Assembly (NCBI GenBank): GCA_964492245.1
Contig: CAZBJJ010000006.1
Location: 1-64,000, forward strand
Length of the DNA: 64,000 bases
Source: CAZBJJ01 sp964492245
Lineage (GTDB): Bacteria; Spirochaetota; Spirochaetia; Treponematales; Breznakiellaceae
Direction of reading: 5' to 3'
Translations under genes and position numbers: made by a program
Notes under the pieces: generated by a model
What the model saw: only the letters and a program-made list of their open reading frames with translations
Databases searched by the model: none
What the model was told of the DNA's origin: nothing
Part shown: positions 35,418-43,806 of the stretch, in pieces
How positions within the stretch are numbered: the stretch's first letter is position 1
Layout of the letters: each line of letters starts with the position of its first letter

Positions 35418-36730
35418 AACGCGGGGCTGCTAGCCGCAAGCAGGCTTTCCAGGGCCTCCAGCTGAACAGGAATGCGCGCAACCGGTTGCGTTTCGCGCTG
35501 AGTCAGTTGGAGGTGCTCTGGAATTTCCAGGCGTATGCCCAAGAGCTCCTCGATGAGCGCTGCCCTTTTTGCAGGGTGACCTGTCGAAAGCACCACAATA
35601 TGGCCATCTTCTAAATCTCCCGCCAGGACCTGCTGTGCCGCCGCATAGGCAACCGCAGTATGGGGGTCGATTACCGCACCAAACTGCCTGTAGGCATCTA
35701 CTATAGCCGCCCGCGTTTCTCGGTCGTTTATCGCCTTGGGCACGACCATATTCTTCATTACTGCTGGCGATTCAGTGTAAAAATGCTTAATACGCTGGAA
35801 ATTTGCCGGCTGCCCAACGTCCATTGCGGACGATATTGTTGGCTTAACAAATTCGTTTCCTTGATAGGTCTTGCCGGTTAAAAAGGGCCCAAGGGCATTA
35901 TTCGTATTCATTGCCGCAATAAAGCCATTTACCGGCATACCGAACTTCCAGGCATACAGACCGGCCATCAAATTGCCAAAGTTTCCCGAAGGAACGCTAA
36001 AAAGCAGGTCGGCATGCAGCGATTCTTTAAGCATTATAAAGGCATAGAGGTAATAAAAGGATTGGGGCAAGAGCCTGCCAATGTTTATAGTATTCGCGCT
36101 GGTAAGTGAATAGCGTTTAACCAGCTCTTTTTGGTTAAAGGCAGCTTGAATAAGGCGCTGGCAGTCGTCAAAATTGCCAGCCACCTGAATTGGCAAAATA
36201 TTTCCCCCATTCTGCACAAAATCGGCCTCGTTAAGGCCATAGATTTTTCCTTCGGGGTAGAGCAACACCGCTAGGGTATGGGCCTTGTCCTTAAACGCTC
36301 GAGCTATGCTGGCCCCGGTGCTCCCCGTTGTGGCGGTTAAAATTACCGCCTGTTCGCCCTTGCCAAGCAAGTGTTCGATAAGCGATGCACAATAGGCTAT
36401 GCCAAAATCTTTAAAAACCCCAGTTGGCCCATTGTGCAATTCAAGCAGGGACAAATTGTCGTTTAATTGGAGCAATTTTGGACTGAACGAATAGGCCTCT
36501 TTGGCAATTTCGTCGGCAACAATGGGGTTCATCTCGCTGCCCAAAAGGGCGGGCGAAATCGAGGAGGCCATATCTGAATAGCTAATACTGTTGTCCATAT
36601 ATAAAAATAATTGGCGCAGATCGTTGACCGCTGTTGGCACAAAGAGCCCGCCATCTGCAGGCAGGCAACGTAAAACAGCCGATTTAAACGAAACTTGTTC
36701 CAAACCAAGCTCAGTAGATGTAAAAAGCAC
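35414..36730 (-). CDS. thrC: Threonine synthase
   Basis: A PLP enzyme converting O-phosphohomoserine to threonine. The 438-residue form matches the long bacterial/fungal type. The PLP lysine is in PTGVFKDFGIAY near residue 107; the phosphate-binding motif is TATTGSTGASIA (near residue 142), and SVPSGNFGNLMAGLYA is near residue 245. No other threonine genes are adjacent. It is divergent from the HATPase-HDOD gene across 147 bases that hold an inverted repeat. Confidence 0.95.
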   Translation of the reverse strand: MLFTSTELGLEQVSFKSAVLRCLPADGGLFVPTAVNDLRQLFLYMDNSISYSDMASSISPALLGSEMNPIVADEIAKEAYSFSPKLLQLNDNLSLLELHNGPTGVFKDFGIAYCASLIEHLLGKGEQAVILTATTGSTGASIARAFKDKAHTLAVLLYPEGKIYGLNEADFVQNGGNILPIQVAGNFDDCQRLIQAAFNQKELVKRYSLTSANTINIGRLLPQSFYYLYAFIMLKESLHADLLFSVPSGNFGNLMAGLYAWKFGMPVNGFIAAMNTNNALGPFLTGKTYQGNEFVKPTISSAMDVGQPANFQRIKHFYTESPAVMKNMVVPKAINDRETRAAIVDAYRQFGAVIDPHTAVAYAAAQQVLAGDLEDGHIVVLSTGHPAKRAALIEELLGIRLEIPEHLQLTQRETQPVARIPVQLEALESLLAASSPAF

Positions 36731-36801
36731 GTTTTTCCCCTTAACAGGATAAAAGCTAGTTTTTTTATCTTGTTATAATAAGAATAATTGTCAAATACTT
36801 A

Positions 36802-36834
36802 AAAATCAAGGTATTATAGTTTATACTTGATTTT
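36802..36834. promoter_or_regulatory. Inverted repeat between thrC and the HATPase-HDOD gene
   Basis: AAAATCAAG and CTTGATTTT form a perfect 9-bp inverted repeat with a 15-base A/T-rich spacer. The spacer contains TATTAT and TTATAC, possible -10 boxes for the rightward gene. It could be an operator for either divergent gene. The binding protein is unknown. Confidence 0.45.
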
Positions 36835-36877
36835 AGTAATTGTTGCAGATATTTTAACAAGAAAGTAAGGAGAAAAA

Positions 36878-38374
36878 ATGGCCACACAGAGTGCACTTTT
36901 AATTGATGAGACAAAGATAAAAAAAGCGATACAATCTAGTATTCCGCTAACGATTACCACCTACACCCTGCCCCACGAAGTGGAAACCTATATCGAAGAT
37001 ATTTTAGCAAAATTTTTGTCTGAACTTGGCTACGAGCACCTCAAGGACCATCTTGCCTACTGTATTCGAGAGCTGGCAGTAAATGCCAAGAAAGCCAATA
37101 CAAAACGCGTATTTTTTACCGAGCGGGGCCTGGATATCGAGGATCCGGACGACTATAAAGAGGGAATGCTCAATTTTAAAACTACCACTTTAGAAAATAT
37201 CGGCCATTATCTACAACTTCAAAAAGACAAGGGCCTATATGTAAAAATTATTTATTTTGCCCATGGCAATAGGATCCTGTTCGAGGTTCGCAACAATGTG
37301 GTGGCGACAAAGACAGAACTTGTACGCATTCAAGATAAATTAGCCCGCTCCCGCCAATACCACACCCTAGAAGAGGCCCTTACCCAGGTTCTCGACGACA
37401 CCGAGGGGGCAGGGCTTGGCCTGGTAATTCTTATTCTCATGCTTAAAAAAATGGGCCTAGACGATGACTCTTTCGATATTACTACCAGCGAAACCGAGAC
37501 AATTTCCCGCATTTCCATAGCCCTATCGAATACTACTGTCGAAAACATTGATAAACTATCGAAACAAATTGTCGATAACATCAGCTCGCTACCTCAATTC
37601 CCCGACAATATTTTACGCATTCAAAATCTTATTGCAGACCCAAAATCGGAAATGGCCGACATTGCCCGCAATATTTCTATGGATCCGGCAATGACCGCCG
37701 ATCTTTTAAAAATTGTAAATTCTGCACAGTTTATGCTTTCGAAAAAGGTCGACAATATAGCGGAGGCAGTAAAGCTTGTCGGCATTCGTGGCATTAAAAA
37801 CCTGTTATTCTCCTATGGGACTCAGAAAATTTTAGCCGACGACTCCGAAGAAATTAAACAACTTTGGGCCCATTCGTATAGAACAGCCTTTTACTCCTAT
37901 AATTTGGCCAAGAATTTTCGCAGAGATAAAAATTTATTGGACGATGTCTATGTGGGGGGTATTTTGCACGATATGGGAAAAATTGTTTTTAGAAACGCAC
38001 ACCCCTCCCTTATGAACAGCATTTTAAAATTTTCAGAAGAAAAGGGCATACCCAAAGAAAACTTCGAAAAGCTTTCGGCTGGCCTAAACCATGCCGAAAT
38101 TGGTGCCTTAATTGCCGAAAAATGGAACTTTCCCGAAAACCTCATAGCGGCAATTCGGCATCATCATACACCTTTTTATGCCGACCCATCCCACTCTGCC
38201 ATTGCCGAGGCAGTGTACCTGGCCAATATGTTTTGCAATTACGAAGAAGGCAGCGTATATTTTGAACAATTTGATCGCGGAATTTTAGCTAAGTTTTCAA
38301 TCTCGAACGAGGCCCAACTTAAAAACATTATAGACAAGTTTTCTCAGGGCTTTAAACGAGATGGCAGTTTCTGA
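36878..38374 (+). CDS. HDOD protein with N-terminal histidine-kinase-like ATPase domain
   Basis: A 498-residue regulator with an unusual domain pair. Residues about 30-215 look like a GHKL/HATPase domain: N box YCIRELAVNAKKAN (near residue 62) and G box DDTEGAGLGLVILILM (near residue 170), but there is no HisKA phosphorylation domain. Residues about 230-490 are an HDOD domain with SLPQFPDNILRIQ, GILHDMGKIVF (HD pair near residue 362) and AAIRHHHTPF. HDOD domains act in signalling and control motility or biofilm. The Asn of the N box and the Gly pairs are present, so ATP binding is plausible. It is preceded by AAGGAG. Its 3' end overlaps the convergent methyltransferase gene by 31 bases. Confidence 0.85.
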   Translation: MATQSALLIDETKIKKAIQSSIPLTITTYTLPHEVETYIEDILAKFLSELGYEHLKDHLAYCIRELAVNAKKANTKRVFFTERGLDIEDPDDYKEGMLNFKTTTLENIGHYLQLQKDKGLYVKIIYFAHGNRILFEVRNNVVATKTELVRIQDKLARSRQYHTLEEALTQVLDDTEGAGLGLVILILMLKKMGLDDDSFDITTSETETISRISIALSNTTVENIDKLSKQIVDNISSLPQFPDNILRIQNLIADPKSEMADIARNISMDPAMTADLLKIVNSAQFMLSKKVDNIAEAVKLVGIRGIKNLLFSYGTQKILADDSEEIKQLWAHSYRTAFYSYNLAKNFRRDKNLLDDVYVGGILHDMGKIVFRNAHPSLMNSILKFSEEKGIPKENFEKLSAGLNHAEIGALIAEKWNFPENLIAAIRHHHTPFYADPSHSAIAEAVYLANMFCNYEEGSVYFEQFDRGILAKFSISNEAQLKNIIDKFSQGFKRDGSF

Positions 38375-39168
38375 GTCCAGGCATAAAGGGCGATACCACA
38401 GGCCACCGAAGCATTGAGCGAGGCCTTTTGCCCATACATAGGTATGCTCAGCCGTCCCAAAGACTCCTCTGCCCGCTGCAGGGCTTCATGGCTGGCACCT
38501 AGTTCCTCGCTGCCAATAAGCATTGTTCCTGTATCGGGGAAGCTGAAATCTTCTATGTCCTGTCCACCGGTCTCTAACACAAATAGCGGGCCATCGACCT
38601 CGTTTAAAGGCCTTTCTTCCCAGCTAAGCAGATCTATGCAGCCCATAGCACTTCTCTTTGCCCTGGCATGATGGGGCGAGGCGCAAAGGGGCGATAATAT
38701 AATTTTGCTTACCCCAAAGGATTCAGCTGTTCTAAATATCGAGCCCACATTAAAGGGGGAGCGAATATCTTCCAAATACAGCTGTAAGCCAGGAAAGGTC
38801 TTTTTTATGCGTGGACTGCCAGTATCTTTATCTTCTAAAAAGTCCCAATCGGCAGAAATTTTCCCCACCTTTTTGGCCAACATATGCCTTATATTGTTTA
38901 TTGGTCGGCGGGGCAGGGCTTTGCCACCCTCCTCCCAGGCCTGCATCAATTGGCTCTGGGCTTTTTTACAGAGGGCTCGCTCATCTTCGGTTAAAAATAA
39001 ATCTTCGGACAACAATTCTGCATAGCTGGCCAGTTCCAAGAGCCAAAGATCTTCTCTTTTGGGCATATCGCCCGTATTACAATGGGCATCTGCGTCCCAG
39101 AATATTTTATAAAGCTTTCTTGTGCGCTGTTGCGGGGGAAGTCTTTTTAATTTTGATATTAAAGGCAT
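38344..39168 (-). CDS. SpoU/TrmH-family RNA 2'-O-methyltransferase
   Basis: A SPOUT-class SAM-dependent methyltransferase of 274 residues. The N-terminal 110 residues are a helical accessory domain. The knotted domain follows: motif 1 LEDIRSPFNVGSIFRTAESFG (with Asn and Arg of the family), motif 2 MLIGSEELGAS and motif 3 LSIPMYGQKASLNASVACGI. These are the usual SpoU motifs, so 2'-O-methylation of rRNA or tRNA is likely; the target nucleotide is not predictable. It starts 3 bases after the degenerate iron-ADH stop. Confidence 0.9.
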   Translation of the reverse strand: MPLISKLKRLPPQQRTRKLYKIFWDADAHCNTGDMPKREDLWLLELASYAELLSEDLFLTEDERALCKKAQSQLMQAWEEGGKALPRRPINNIRHMLAKKVGKISADWDFLEDKDTGSPRIKKTFPGLQLYLEDIRSPFNVGSIFRTAESFGVSKIILSPLCASPHHARAKRSAMGCIDLLSWEERPLNEVDGPLFVLETGGQDIEDFSFPDTGTMLIGSEELGASHEALQRAEESLGRLSIPMYGQKASLNASVACGIALYAWTQKLPSRLKP

Positions 39169-39171
39169 TTA

Positions 39172-40317
39172 CTAATAGGCCTGTTTTAAAAAATTAAACA
39201 CATCGTCGCTGGAGACCGGACGTGGCGAAAAAGACACAAAGCCCATACTTTTAGCATTCTCCACTAAGCCAGTAAGGGTATCAATTTTTAAACCAAAATC
39301 TTTAAGCCGCGCCGGAACGGCCAATAGGCCTATCCAGCGGCGAATTGCCTCGACCGAAAGCGCTGCCTGATCGCTTAGGCCGGCACCTTCGACCGCTTCG
39401 CCTAAAAGGCTGGCTATGCGTGCCAATTTTTCGGGAACCGCCGTCAATAAATGCTCCATAATATAGGGCAATAATACGGTGCTGCTCCAAGATTTGGCCA
39501 CATTGTATTTGCCATTGATCGCATACGAAAGGGCTGTTCCAATGCCCGGCGAACTGAGCGCCGAACCAAGCGAGCTTAAAAACCCCGCCTGGGCCGATTT
39601 TTCCAAGAGACTTATATTGTGCTTATTCGAAAACTCTCTTAAGCTATCCCCATAAAGGGTAAATGCGCGCTCTAAAATAGCATCCGATAAAAAATTGGAT
39701 CTGGCAGAGCAATAGCTCTCGACCGCGAGCAAGAGCCCGTCGAAGATGGTTGTTGCCGCAAATTTTTCGCTCAAGGTTTCAATTAAAGCCGTATCGATAA
39801 TTATTGCCTGCGCCTGCGAACCGGGGCTTTTAATATAGCGAATACCGCGGTCCCGTGGATCCACTACTACAAAGGCATCGGAAAACATAAAGGATTCCCG
39901 CCCAGAAGTTAACACAGCAATATAGGGAATTGCCTTGGTATAACTTGTATCGCCATCGAGTAAATCGAATAAATAATCCTGTCGAGTTGCCAAAATACAG
40001 GCAAGCCGAGAAATTGCCTGAGTTTTTATACCACCATAGCCAATTATTACATCGCAGCGTGCGCCACTGGCCAATTCTGCCACTATCTCTGCGGTATCGG
40101 CTGTTGCCTGCGCGGGAACCTCGTCGAATACGAGCGTCTGGACCCCTGCCTCTTCTAAAATATTTAGGATTCGCCCAACCTGGTTGTTATCGTAAAAGGC
40201 CTGTTCAGTTACAAGCAGGGCCCTATTGCCAATATCGGTGGTTAAACTGGCCAATCGGTTTATATTGTTATTGCCAATAAGAATTTTGGGTTGTAAGACT
40301 ACGGTAAAATCGAACAT
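39172..40317 (-). CDS. Iron-ADH-fold protein lacking metal ligands
   Basis: Fold and length (381 residues) match iron-dependent alcohol dehydrogenases (Fe-ADH, group III). The N-terminal Rossmann-like part has the family opening FTVVLQPKILIGNNNINRL. However, conserved sites are changed. The family motif D-x3-H (DALTHAIE type) reads FDGLLLAVESYCS near residue 194, so the His is Leu. The GxxHxxAH...HG region reads GIGTALSYAINGKYNVAKSW, with no His at either metal position. The NAD motif GGGSxxD reads IIGYGGIKTQAIS. The protein is full length and in a compact operon, so it is probably expressed but metal-free and not an alcohol dehydrogenase. Confidence 0.85.
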   Translation of the reverse strand: MFDFTVVLQPKILIGNNNINRLASLTTDIGNRALLVTEQAFYDNNQVGRILNILEEAGVQTLVFDEVPAQATADTAEIVAELASGARCDVIIGYGGIKTQAISRLACILATRQDYLFDLLDGDTSYTKAIPYIAVLTSGRESFMFSDAFVVVDPRDRGIRYIKSPGSQAQAIIIDTALIETLSEKFAATTIFDGLLLAVESYCSARSNFLSDAILERAFTLYGDSLREFSNKHNISLLEKSAQAGFLSSLGSALSSPGIGTALSYAINGKYNVAKSWSSTVLLPYIMEHLLTAVPEKLARIASLLGEAVEGAGLSDQAALSVEAIRRWIGLLAVPARLKDFGLKIDTLTGLVENAKSMGFVSFSPRPVSSDDVFNFLKQAY

Positions 40318-40380
40318 CGTCCTTCCTTTTTGCTTGACCTCGAAGAATTTTAATTTCTCGAAGCCCCCTTAGTAATAACA

Positions 40381-40408
40381 AAAAAGGCGGAACTACGAAG
40401 GTTCCGCC
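40381..40408 (-). terminator. Intrinsic terminator after flgM
   Basis: GGCGGAAC/GTTCCGCC, 8-bp stem and 7-base loop, followed on the minus strand by a run of six T. It separates flgM from the iron-ADH gene. Confidence 0.9.
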
Positions 40409-40431
40409 CTAAATATCTACTATACCGATAA

Positions 40432-40716
40432 TTATAAACCAAAAGCAGCCATTATGTTTTCTGCGGTTTTGCTTAAAACAATTTCGTCAATGTAGGCGGG
40501 GTCGTTAATTTTATCTCTGAGCTCCTGTATCCTTTCCTGCGAAATATCCGGAACTGCCGCAACGGTTTCCATTGCCTTATAAATTTCTGCTTTTTTTATG
40601 GCATCGGAAGACAAAGAGATCGAGTCTAAATCTGCTTTCTTATTGATGTTTTCGGCCTTTCGGGCCTTTTTTTCGGGTAAAAGTGGGTCAACTGAACCAA
40701 TTCTGTCTATCATCAT
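40432..40716 (-). CDS. flgM: Anti-sigma-28 factor FlgM family
   Basis: A 94-residue FlgM-like protein. It has the disordered N-terminal half (RIGSVDPLLPEKKARKAEN) and the conserved DSISLSSDAIKKAEIYKAM, PDISQERIQELRDKINDP segment and a C-terminal helix ending IMAAFGL that holds sigma-28 (FliA). It would inhibit FliA until the hook is finished. The flagellin gene with a sigma-28 promoter lies 1.4 kb away. It is separated from rsmI by 40 bases on the same strand, so the pair may be cotranscribed. Confidence 0.85.
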   Translation of the reverse strand: MMIDRIGSVDPLLPEKKARKAENINKKADLDSISLSSDAIKKAEIYKAMETVAAVPDISQERIQELRDKINDPAYIDEIVLSKTAENIMAAFGL

Positions 40717-40756
40717 AACTCCATCCTGCCTTTCTCTGTTTTAATTTTCGGCAAAA

Positions 40757-41449
40757 CTAGGCCAAAAGTTTAGCACTTTTCTTGCCGGAAACATAAACTG
40801 CAAACTCTCCCCGTATGTTATCTCTCGATGCCAGATTAAGTCTAAGCTCTTCTGCACTTCCTGACAAGTATTCTTCGTACATTTTGGTCATTTCTCGACC
40901 AATACATAGGTATCTATTGGCATCTATATCGACCACATCTGCCAAAAGCTTTAATACCCTAAAAGGTGACTCATATAGTATAAACCCATCCTCGGTATCC
41001 ATCAACTGACGCAGTCGAGAGCGACGTCTACCGGGTTTTGGGGATAAAAAGCCCTCAAATACCACTGTTTTATCCAGCCCGCCGGCAACACTTAGCAGGC
41101 AGGAAAAGGCAGAACAGCCTGGAATAGGCAAAACAGGATAATTTGCCTCGCGAACACAGCGTACCAAAACGGAACCCGGGTCACTTAAACCGGGGCTTCC
41201 GGCATCGCTCACATAGGCGACATTATTGCCCTCTGCCAATTCTTCGATTATTTTCGCAGAAACCGCCTTTTCGTTCTGGGACCGACAGGAGATAAGAGGT
41301 TTTTTAATTTCCAAATGGTTTAAAAGCTGAAGCGTTCGCCGCGTATCCTCGCAGGCAACTAGCGAAACATCCTTAAGTATTTCAATGGCCCTAAGGGTAA
41401 TATCTTTTAAATTTCCAATTGGCGTTGCCACCATATACAAGGTACCCAC
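40757..41449 (-). CDS. rsmI: 16S rRNA (cytidine-1402 2'-O)-methyltransferase
   Basis: The tetrapyrrole-methylase-fold RsmI. It has MGTLYMVATPIGNLKDIT (start), CEDTRRTLQLLNHL (residues about 33-46), VAYVSDAGSPGLSDPG (about 78-93) and CSAFSCLLSVAG (about 109-120), which are standard. At 230 residues it is about 50 shorter than E. coli RsmI (286), lacking the C-terminal domain. It acts on 16S rRNA C1402 in the decoding centre. Its start is divergent from the zinc-ribbon membrane protein gene. Confidence 0.93.
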   Translation of the reverse strand: MGTLYMVATPIGNLKDITLRAIEILKDVSLVACEDTRRTLQLLNHLEIKKPLISCRSQNEKAVSAKIIEELAEGNNVAYVSDAGSPGLSDPGSVLVRCVREANYPVLPIPGCSAFSCLLSVAGGLDKTVVFEGFLSPKPGRRRSRLRQLMDTEDGFILYESPFRVLKLLADVVDIDANRYLCIGREMTKMYEEYLSGSAEELRLNLASRDNIRGEFAVYVSGKKSAKLLA

Positions 41450-41515
41450 AACAAAAGCTTAGCACCGAGTGCAATTTTATTCATCCCCCAGCCGCTTTAA
41501 TACGATACTTTAACT

Positions 41516-41926
41516 ATGTCAACAATTATTATTGCCTTTATTTTAATTCTTATCGCTATTTTTCTTATACTGATAGGGTCGAAAATTATTTTTCAGCTTT
41601 CCTTGGATCGCTCTGGCAAAAAAATGATAGACCAAGCCCGCGAAAGCAAGGCGGGCCAGCCTAAAACCTGTCCGGTCTGCTCAATTAAATTATTTAAAGG
41701 CGAGCAGGTAAACTCATCGGTTTTTCCCTCTGCCAATAGAATAGAGAGAATAATGCACATAAAGGGCTGCCAGTACTGCCTTAACCCCAGCTCCAAGCGA
41801 GAGCGTTCCTGCCCGGTTTGCCGCAAGAGCCTGGCCATCGATTCCTATCTCATTGCAAAAATGTACGACAAGCCAGGGCGTTCCCATGTCCATGTCTTGG
41901 GCTGCCCCAATTGTAGAAAGCGCTAA
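41516..41926 (+). CDS. Membrane-anchored zinc-ribbon protein
   Basis: Not assigned to a characterised family. The 136 residues have one N-terminal membrane segment (about residues 3-28) followed by a cytoplasmic domain with four CxxC pairs: CPVC (near 51), CQYC, CPVC and CPNC at the C-terminus, consistent with two zinc ribbons. It is upstream of flagellin, and the flagellin promoter's -35 element overlaps its stop codon. It may be spirochaete-specific. The function is unknown; zinc binding is inferred from spacing. Confidence 0.75.
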   Translation: MSTIIIAFILILIAIFLILIGSKIIFQLSLDRSGKKMIDQARESKAGQPKTCPVCSIKLFKGEQVNSSVFPSANRIERIMHIKGCQYCLNPSSKRERSCPVCRKSLAIDSYLIAKMYDKPGRSHVHVLGCPNCRKR

Positions 41927-41950
41927 AGCACTAAAAAAAAAGACCGATAT
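41924..41950 (+). promoter_or_regulatory. Sigma-28 (FliA) promoter of the flagellin gene
   Basis: TAAA at 41924-41927, a 15-base gap, then ACCGATAT at 41943-41950. The FliA consensus is TAAA-N15-GCCGATAA, so only the first and last bases of the -10 differ. The TAAA shares bases with the stop codon of the upstream gene. The leader is about 150 bases. Confidence 0.88.
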
Positions 41951-42041
41951 TTTAATTGATAGAAACCTTGCTATGCCCGTTGGGTTAAGGCGAGGTTATA
42001 TCCCCCATCTTCTGAATAGAGGGTTCCAACATTATAGATCC

Positions 42042-42057
42042 ACGGCAAGGAAGCCGT
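42042..42057 (+). promoter_or_regulatory. Candidate CsrA-binding hairpin in the flagellin leader
   Basis: ACGGC/GCCGT stem with the 6-base loop AAGGAA. A GGA in a hairpin loop is the core of the known CsrA recognition site. A second GGA (AAAGGAG, 42096-42102) is the ribosome site of the flagellin gene. CsrA blocks flagellin translation in this two-site manner in Bacillus and Borrelia. Confidence 0.6.
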
Positions 42058-42110
42058 AACGTGATATTGCCCCTTGGCCATTCACGTCAAACCCCAAAGG
42101 AGTGTAGTCT

Positions 42111-42971
42111 ATGATTATCAATCACAACTTAAGCGCAATGTATGCCGATCGACAACTAAAGGTCACAGGCCTTACCGTTGAAAAAAACATGGAAAAACTT
42201 TCCAGTGGCATGCGTATCAACCGCGCCGGGGATGATGCATCCGGATTGGCAGTTTCCGAAAAAATGCGTAGCCAGATTCGTGGTTTGAATCAAGCTTCTA
42301 CGAATGCTTCGAACGGTATTTCGTTCATTCAGACCTCCGAAGGCTATCTTCAGGAAACCCAGGACATCATCAATCGTATTCGCGAGCTGGCAGTTCAGTC
42401 GTCTAACGGTATTTACACCGACGAAGACAGAATGCAGATTCAGGTCGAAGTTTCTCAATTAGTTGATGAAGTTGACAGAATTGCTTCGCACGCTCAGTTC
42501 AATGGAATGAATATGTTAACCGGTCGCTTCGCTCGTGAAGCCGGCGAAAACACGGTAACCGCTTCCATGTGGTTCCATATCGGAGCCAATATGGACCAGC
42601 GCATTCGTGTCTTTATTGGCACAATGACCGCAAAGTCTCTCGGTGTTAGAAACATAGGGGACGACAGTATTCTGTCTCTCTCTTCTCCCGATAGCGCCAA
42701 CAGAGCAATTGGAACCCTCGACAATGCTATCAAGCTAGTCAACAAGCAGAGAGCAGACCTAGGTGCCTACCAAAATCGCCTAGAGCACGCAATTCGCGGA
42801 ATTGACATTGGTGCAGAAAACCTTCAGGCAGCTGAGTCTCGTATTCGCGACACCAATATGGCTAACGAAATGGTCTCGTACACCAAGAACCAGATTCTTA
42901 GCCAGGCAGGCAACGCAATGCTTGCCCAGGCAAATCAGAAGACGCAGCAGGTTCTCCAGCTTCTTCAGTAA
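42111..42971 (+). CDS. flaB: Flagellin, FlaB-type periplasmic filament core protein
   Basis: The 286-residue flagellin matches spirochaete FlaB length. The conserved N-terminal D0/D1 region (MIINHNLSAMYADRQLKVT, EKLSSGMRINRAGDDASGL) and C-terminal D1/D0 region (ADLGAYQNRLEHAIRGID, TNMANEMVSYTKNQILSQAG, NQKTQQVLQLLQ) are present with almost no variable centre, as in periplasmic flagella. It is exported by the flagellar type III apparatus; no signal peptide. Transcribed from the sigma-28 promoter at 41924 and likely controlled by CsrA through its leader. A strong terminator follows. Confidence 0.97.
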   Translation: MIINHNLSAMYADRQLKVTGLTVEKNMEKLSSGMRINRAGDDASGLAVSEKMRSQIRGLNQASTNASNGISFIQTSEGYLQETQDIINRIRELAVQSSNGIYTDEDRMQIQVEVSQLVDEVDRIASHAQFNGMNMLTGRFAREAGENTVTASMWFHIGANMDQRIRVFIGTMTAKSLGVRNIGDDSILSLSSPDSANRAIGTLDNAIKLVNKQRADLGAYQNRLEHAIRGIDIGAENLQAAESRIRDTNMANEMVSYTKNQILSQAGNAMLAQANQKTQQVLQLLQ

Positions 42972-43000
42972 GCAAAGGACATGAATCGCTAGGGGAAAGG

Positions 43001-43032
43001 GCCAGTGTAGAATTTCTGCACTGGCTTTTTTT
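43001..43032 (+). terminator. Flagellin terminator
   Basis: GCCAGTG/CACTGGC stem with an 11-base loop followed by seven T. Confidence 0.9.
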
Positions 43033-43041
43033 ATGCCCTTT

Positions 43042-43806
43042 CTATAGACCCTGGACAAACCAAGATTTTAAAGCATCGGTTCTGTTAGTAAAAGATATTA
43101 AAATGCGGTCTTTTAAAAAAGATGGCAGGGAGGCCTGACTATTTATTTGGGTATATAGATATAATAAAAATTCATCTTCTGCTTCGAAAACGCCAATTAT
43201 ATTTAATACGTTTTCTGGCTTTGCAACGGGTAAAGGGCCATATTTTAAGGTTGTTGTGTTTAAGCTGGCAAGGGCCCAAAAATGCCCATTGGAATACCAG
43301 CTATATGTATACTGGTTTTTGCCAAAACTGCCGTCTTCCTGATAAACTTCCTGCTCTAAAATACGGGGGAAGGGCTCTGTTTCGGATATGTTCTTATTTA
43401 TTATCGTTTTTAAAACATCACTTTTAGAATAAAAGGTGCGCATTTTTTTTCGCCGTTCCGAATAATATTCTATGCCAGCTAGCGAGGGTACATCGGTTAT
43501 TCTTTCCCAAATTTTTTCTGCTATTTCCTCTGGCGAATAATCGTATATATGTAAAGGCTTATCTAAGGCATAATAAACTTCGAAGGACATATTGGCCTCA
43601 TTTAGCTGATGTTCCGAAAAAAATTCTTTAAAGCCCTTTGAATTTGGCACATATTCGGGCTGGCCCGCCTTGGTATTGATATGAAGAAATGTGCTTTTCT
43701 CGCCGAGCTGTGTTTGTACCAGAGCGGGCAATAGGCCCTCCCCGTCCATTGCAAAAACTCGAAGAGACAGGGAGCCTAAAAGCAGAAAAAAGGGGAGCCG
43801 CTTCAC
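43042..43806 (-). CDS. Hypothetical secreted protein
   Basis: A 254-residue protein with the signal peptide MKRLPFFLLLGSLSLRVFAM (cleavage after VFA). The mature part has mixed beta and alpha segments (DKPLHIYDYSPEEIAEKIWE, PSLAGIEYYSERRKKMRTFY) and no recognised motif. Its GTG start shares a G with the khpB stop (TAGTG), so it is coupled to the khpB-yidC operon. Other members of this operon insert or regulate membrane proteins, so an envelope role is plausible but unproved. Confidence 0.7.
   Translation of the reverse strand: MKRLPFFLLLGSLSLRVFAMDGEGLLPALVQTQLGEKSTFLHINTKAGQPEYVPNSKGFKEFFSEHQLNEANMSFEVYYALDKPLHIYDYSPEEIAEKIWERITDVPSLAGIEYYSERRKKMRTFYSKSDVLKTIINKNISETEPFPRILEQEVYQEDGSFGKNQYTYSWYSNGHFWALASLNTTTLKYGPLPVAKPENVLNIIGVFEAEDEFLLYLYTQINSQASLPSFLKDRILISFTNRTDALKSWFVQGL

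Noticed and set aside
42081..42090. TTCACGTCAA in the flagellin leader as a second parS
   Set aside because: Only the central CACGT fits; the flanks do not match the 16-bp palindrome.
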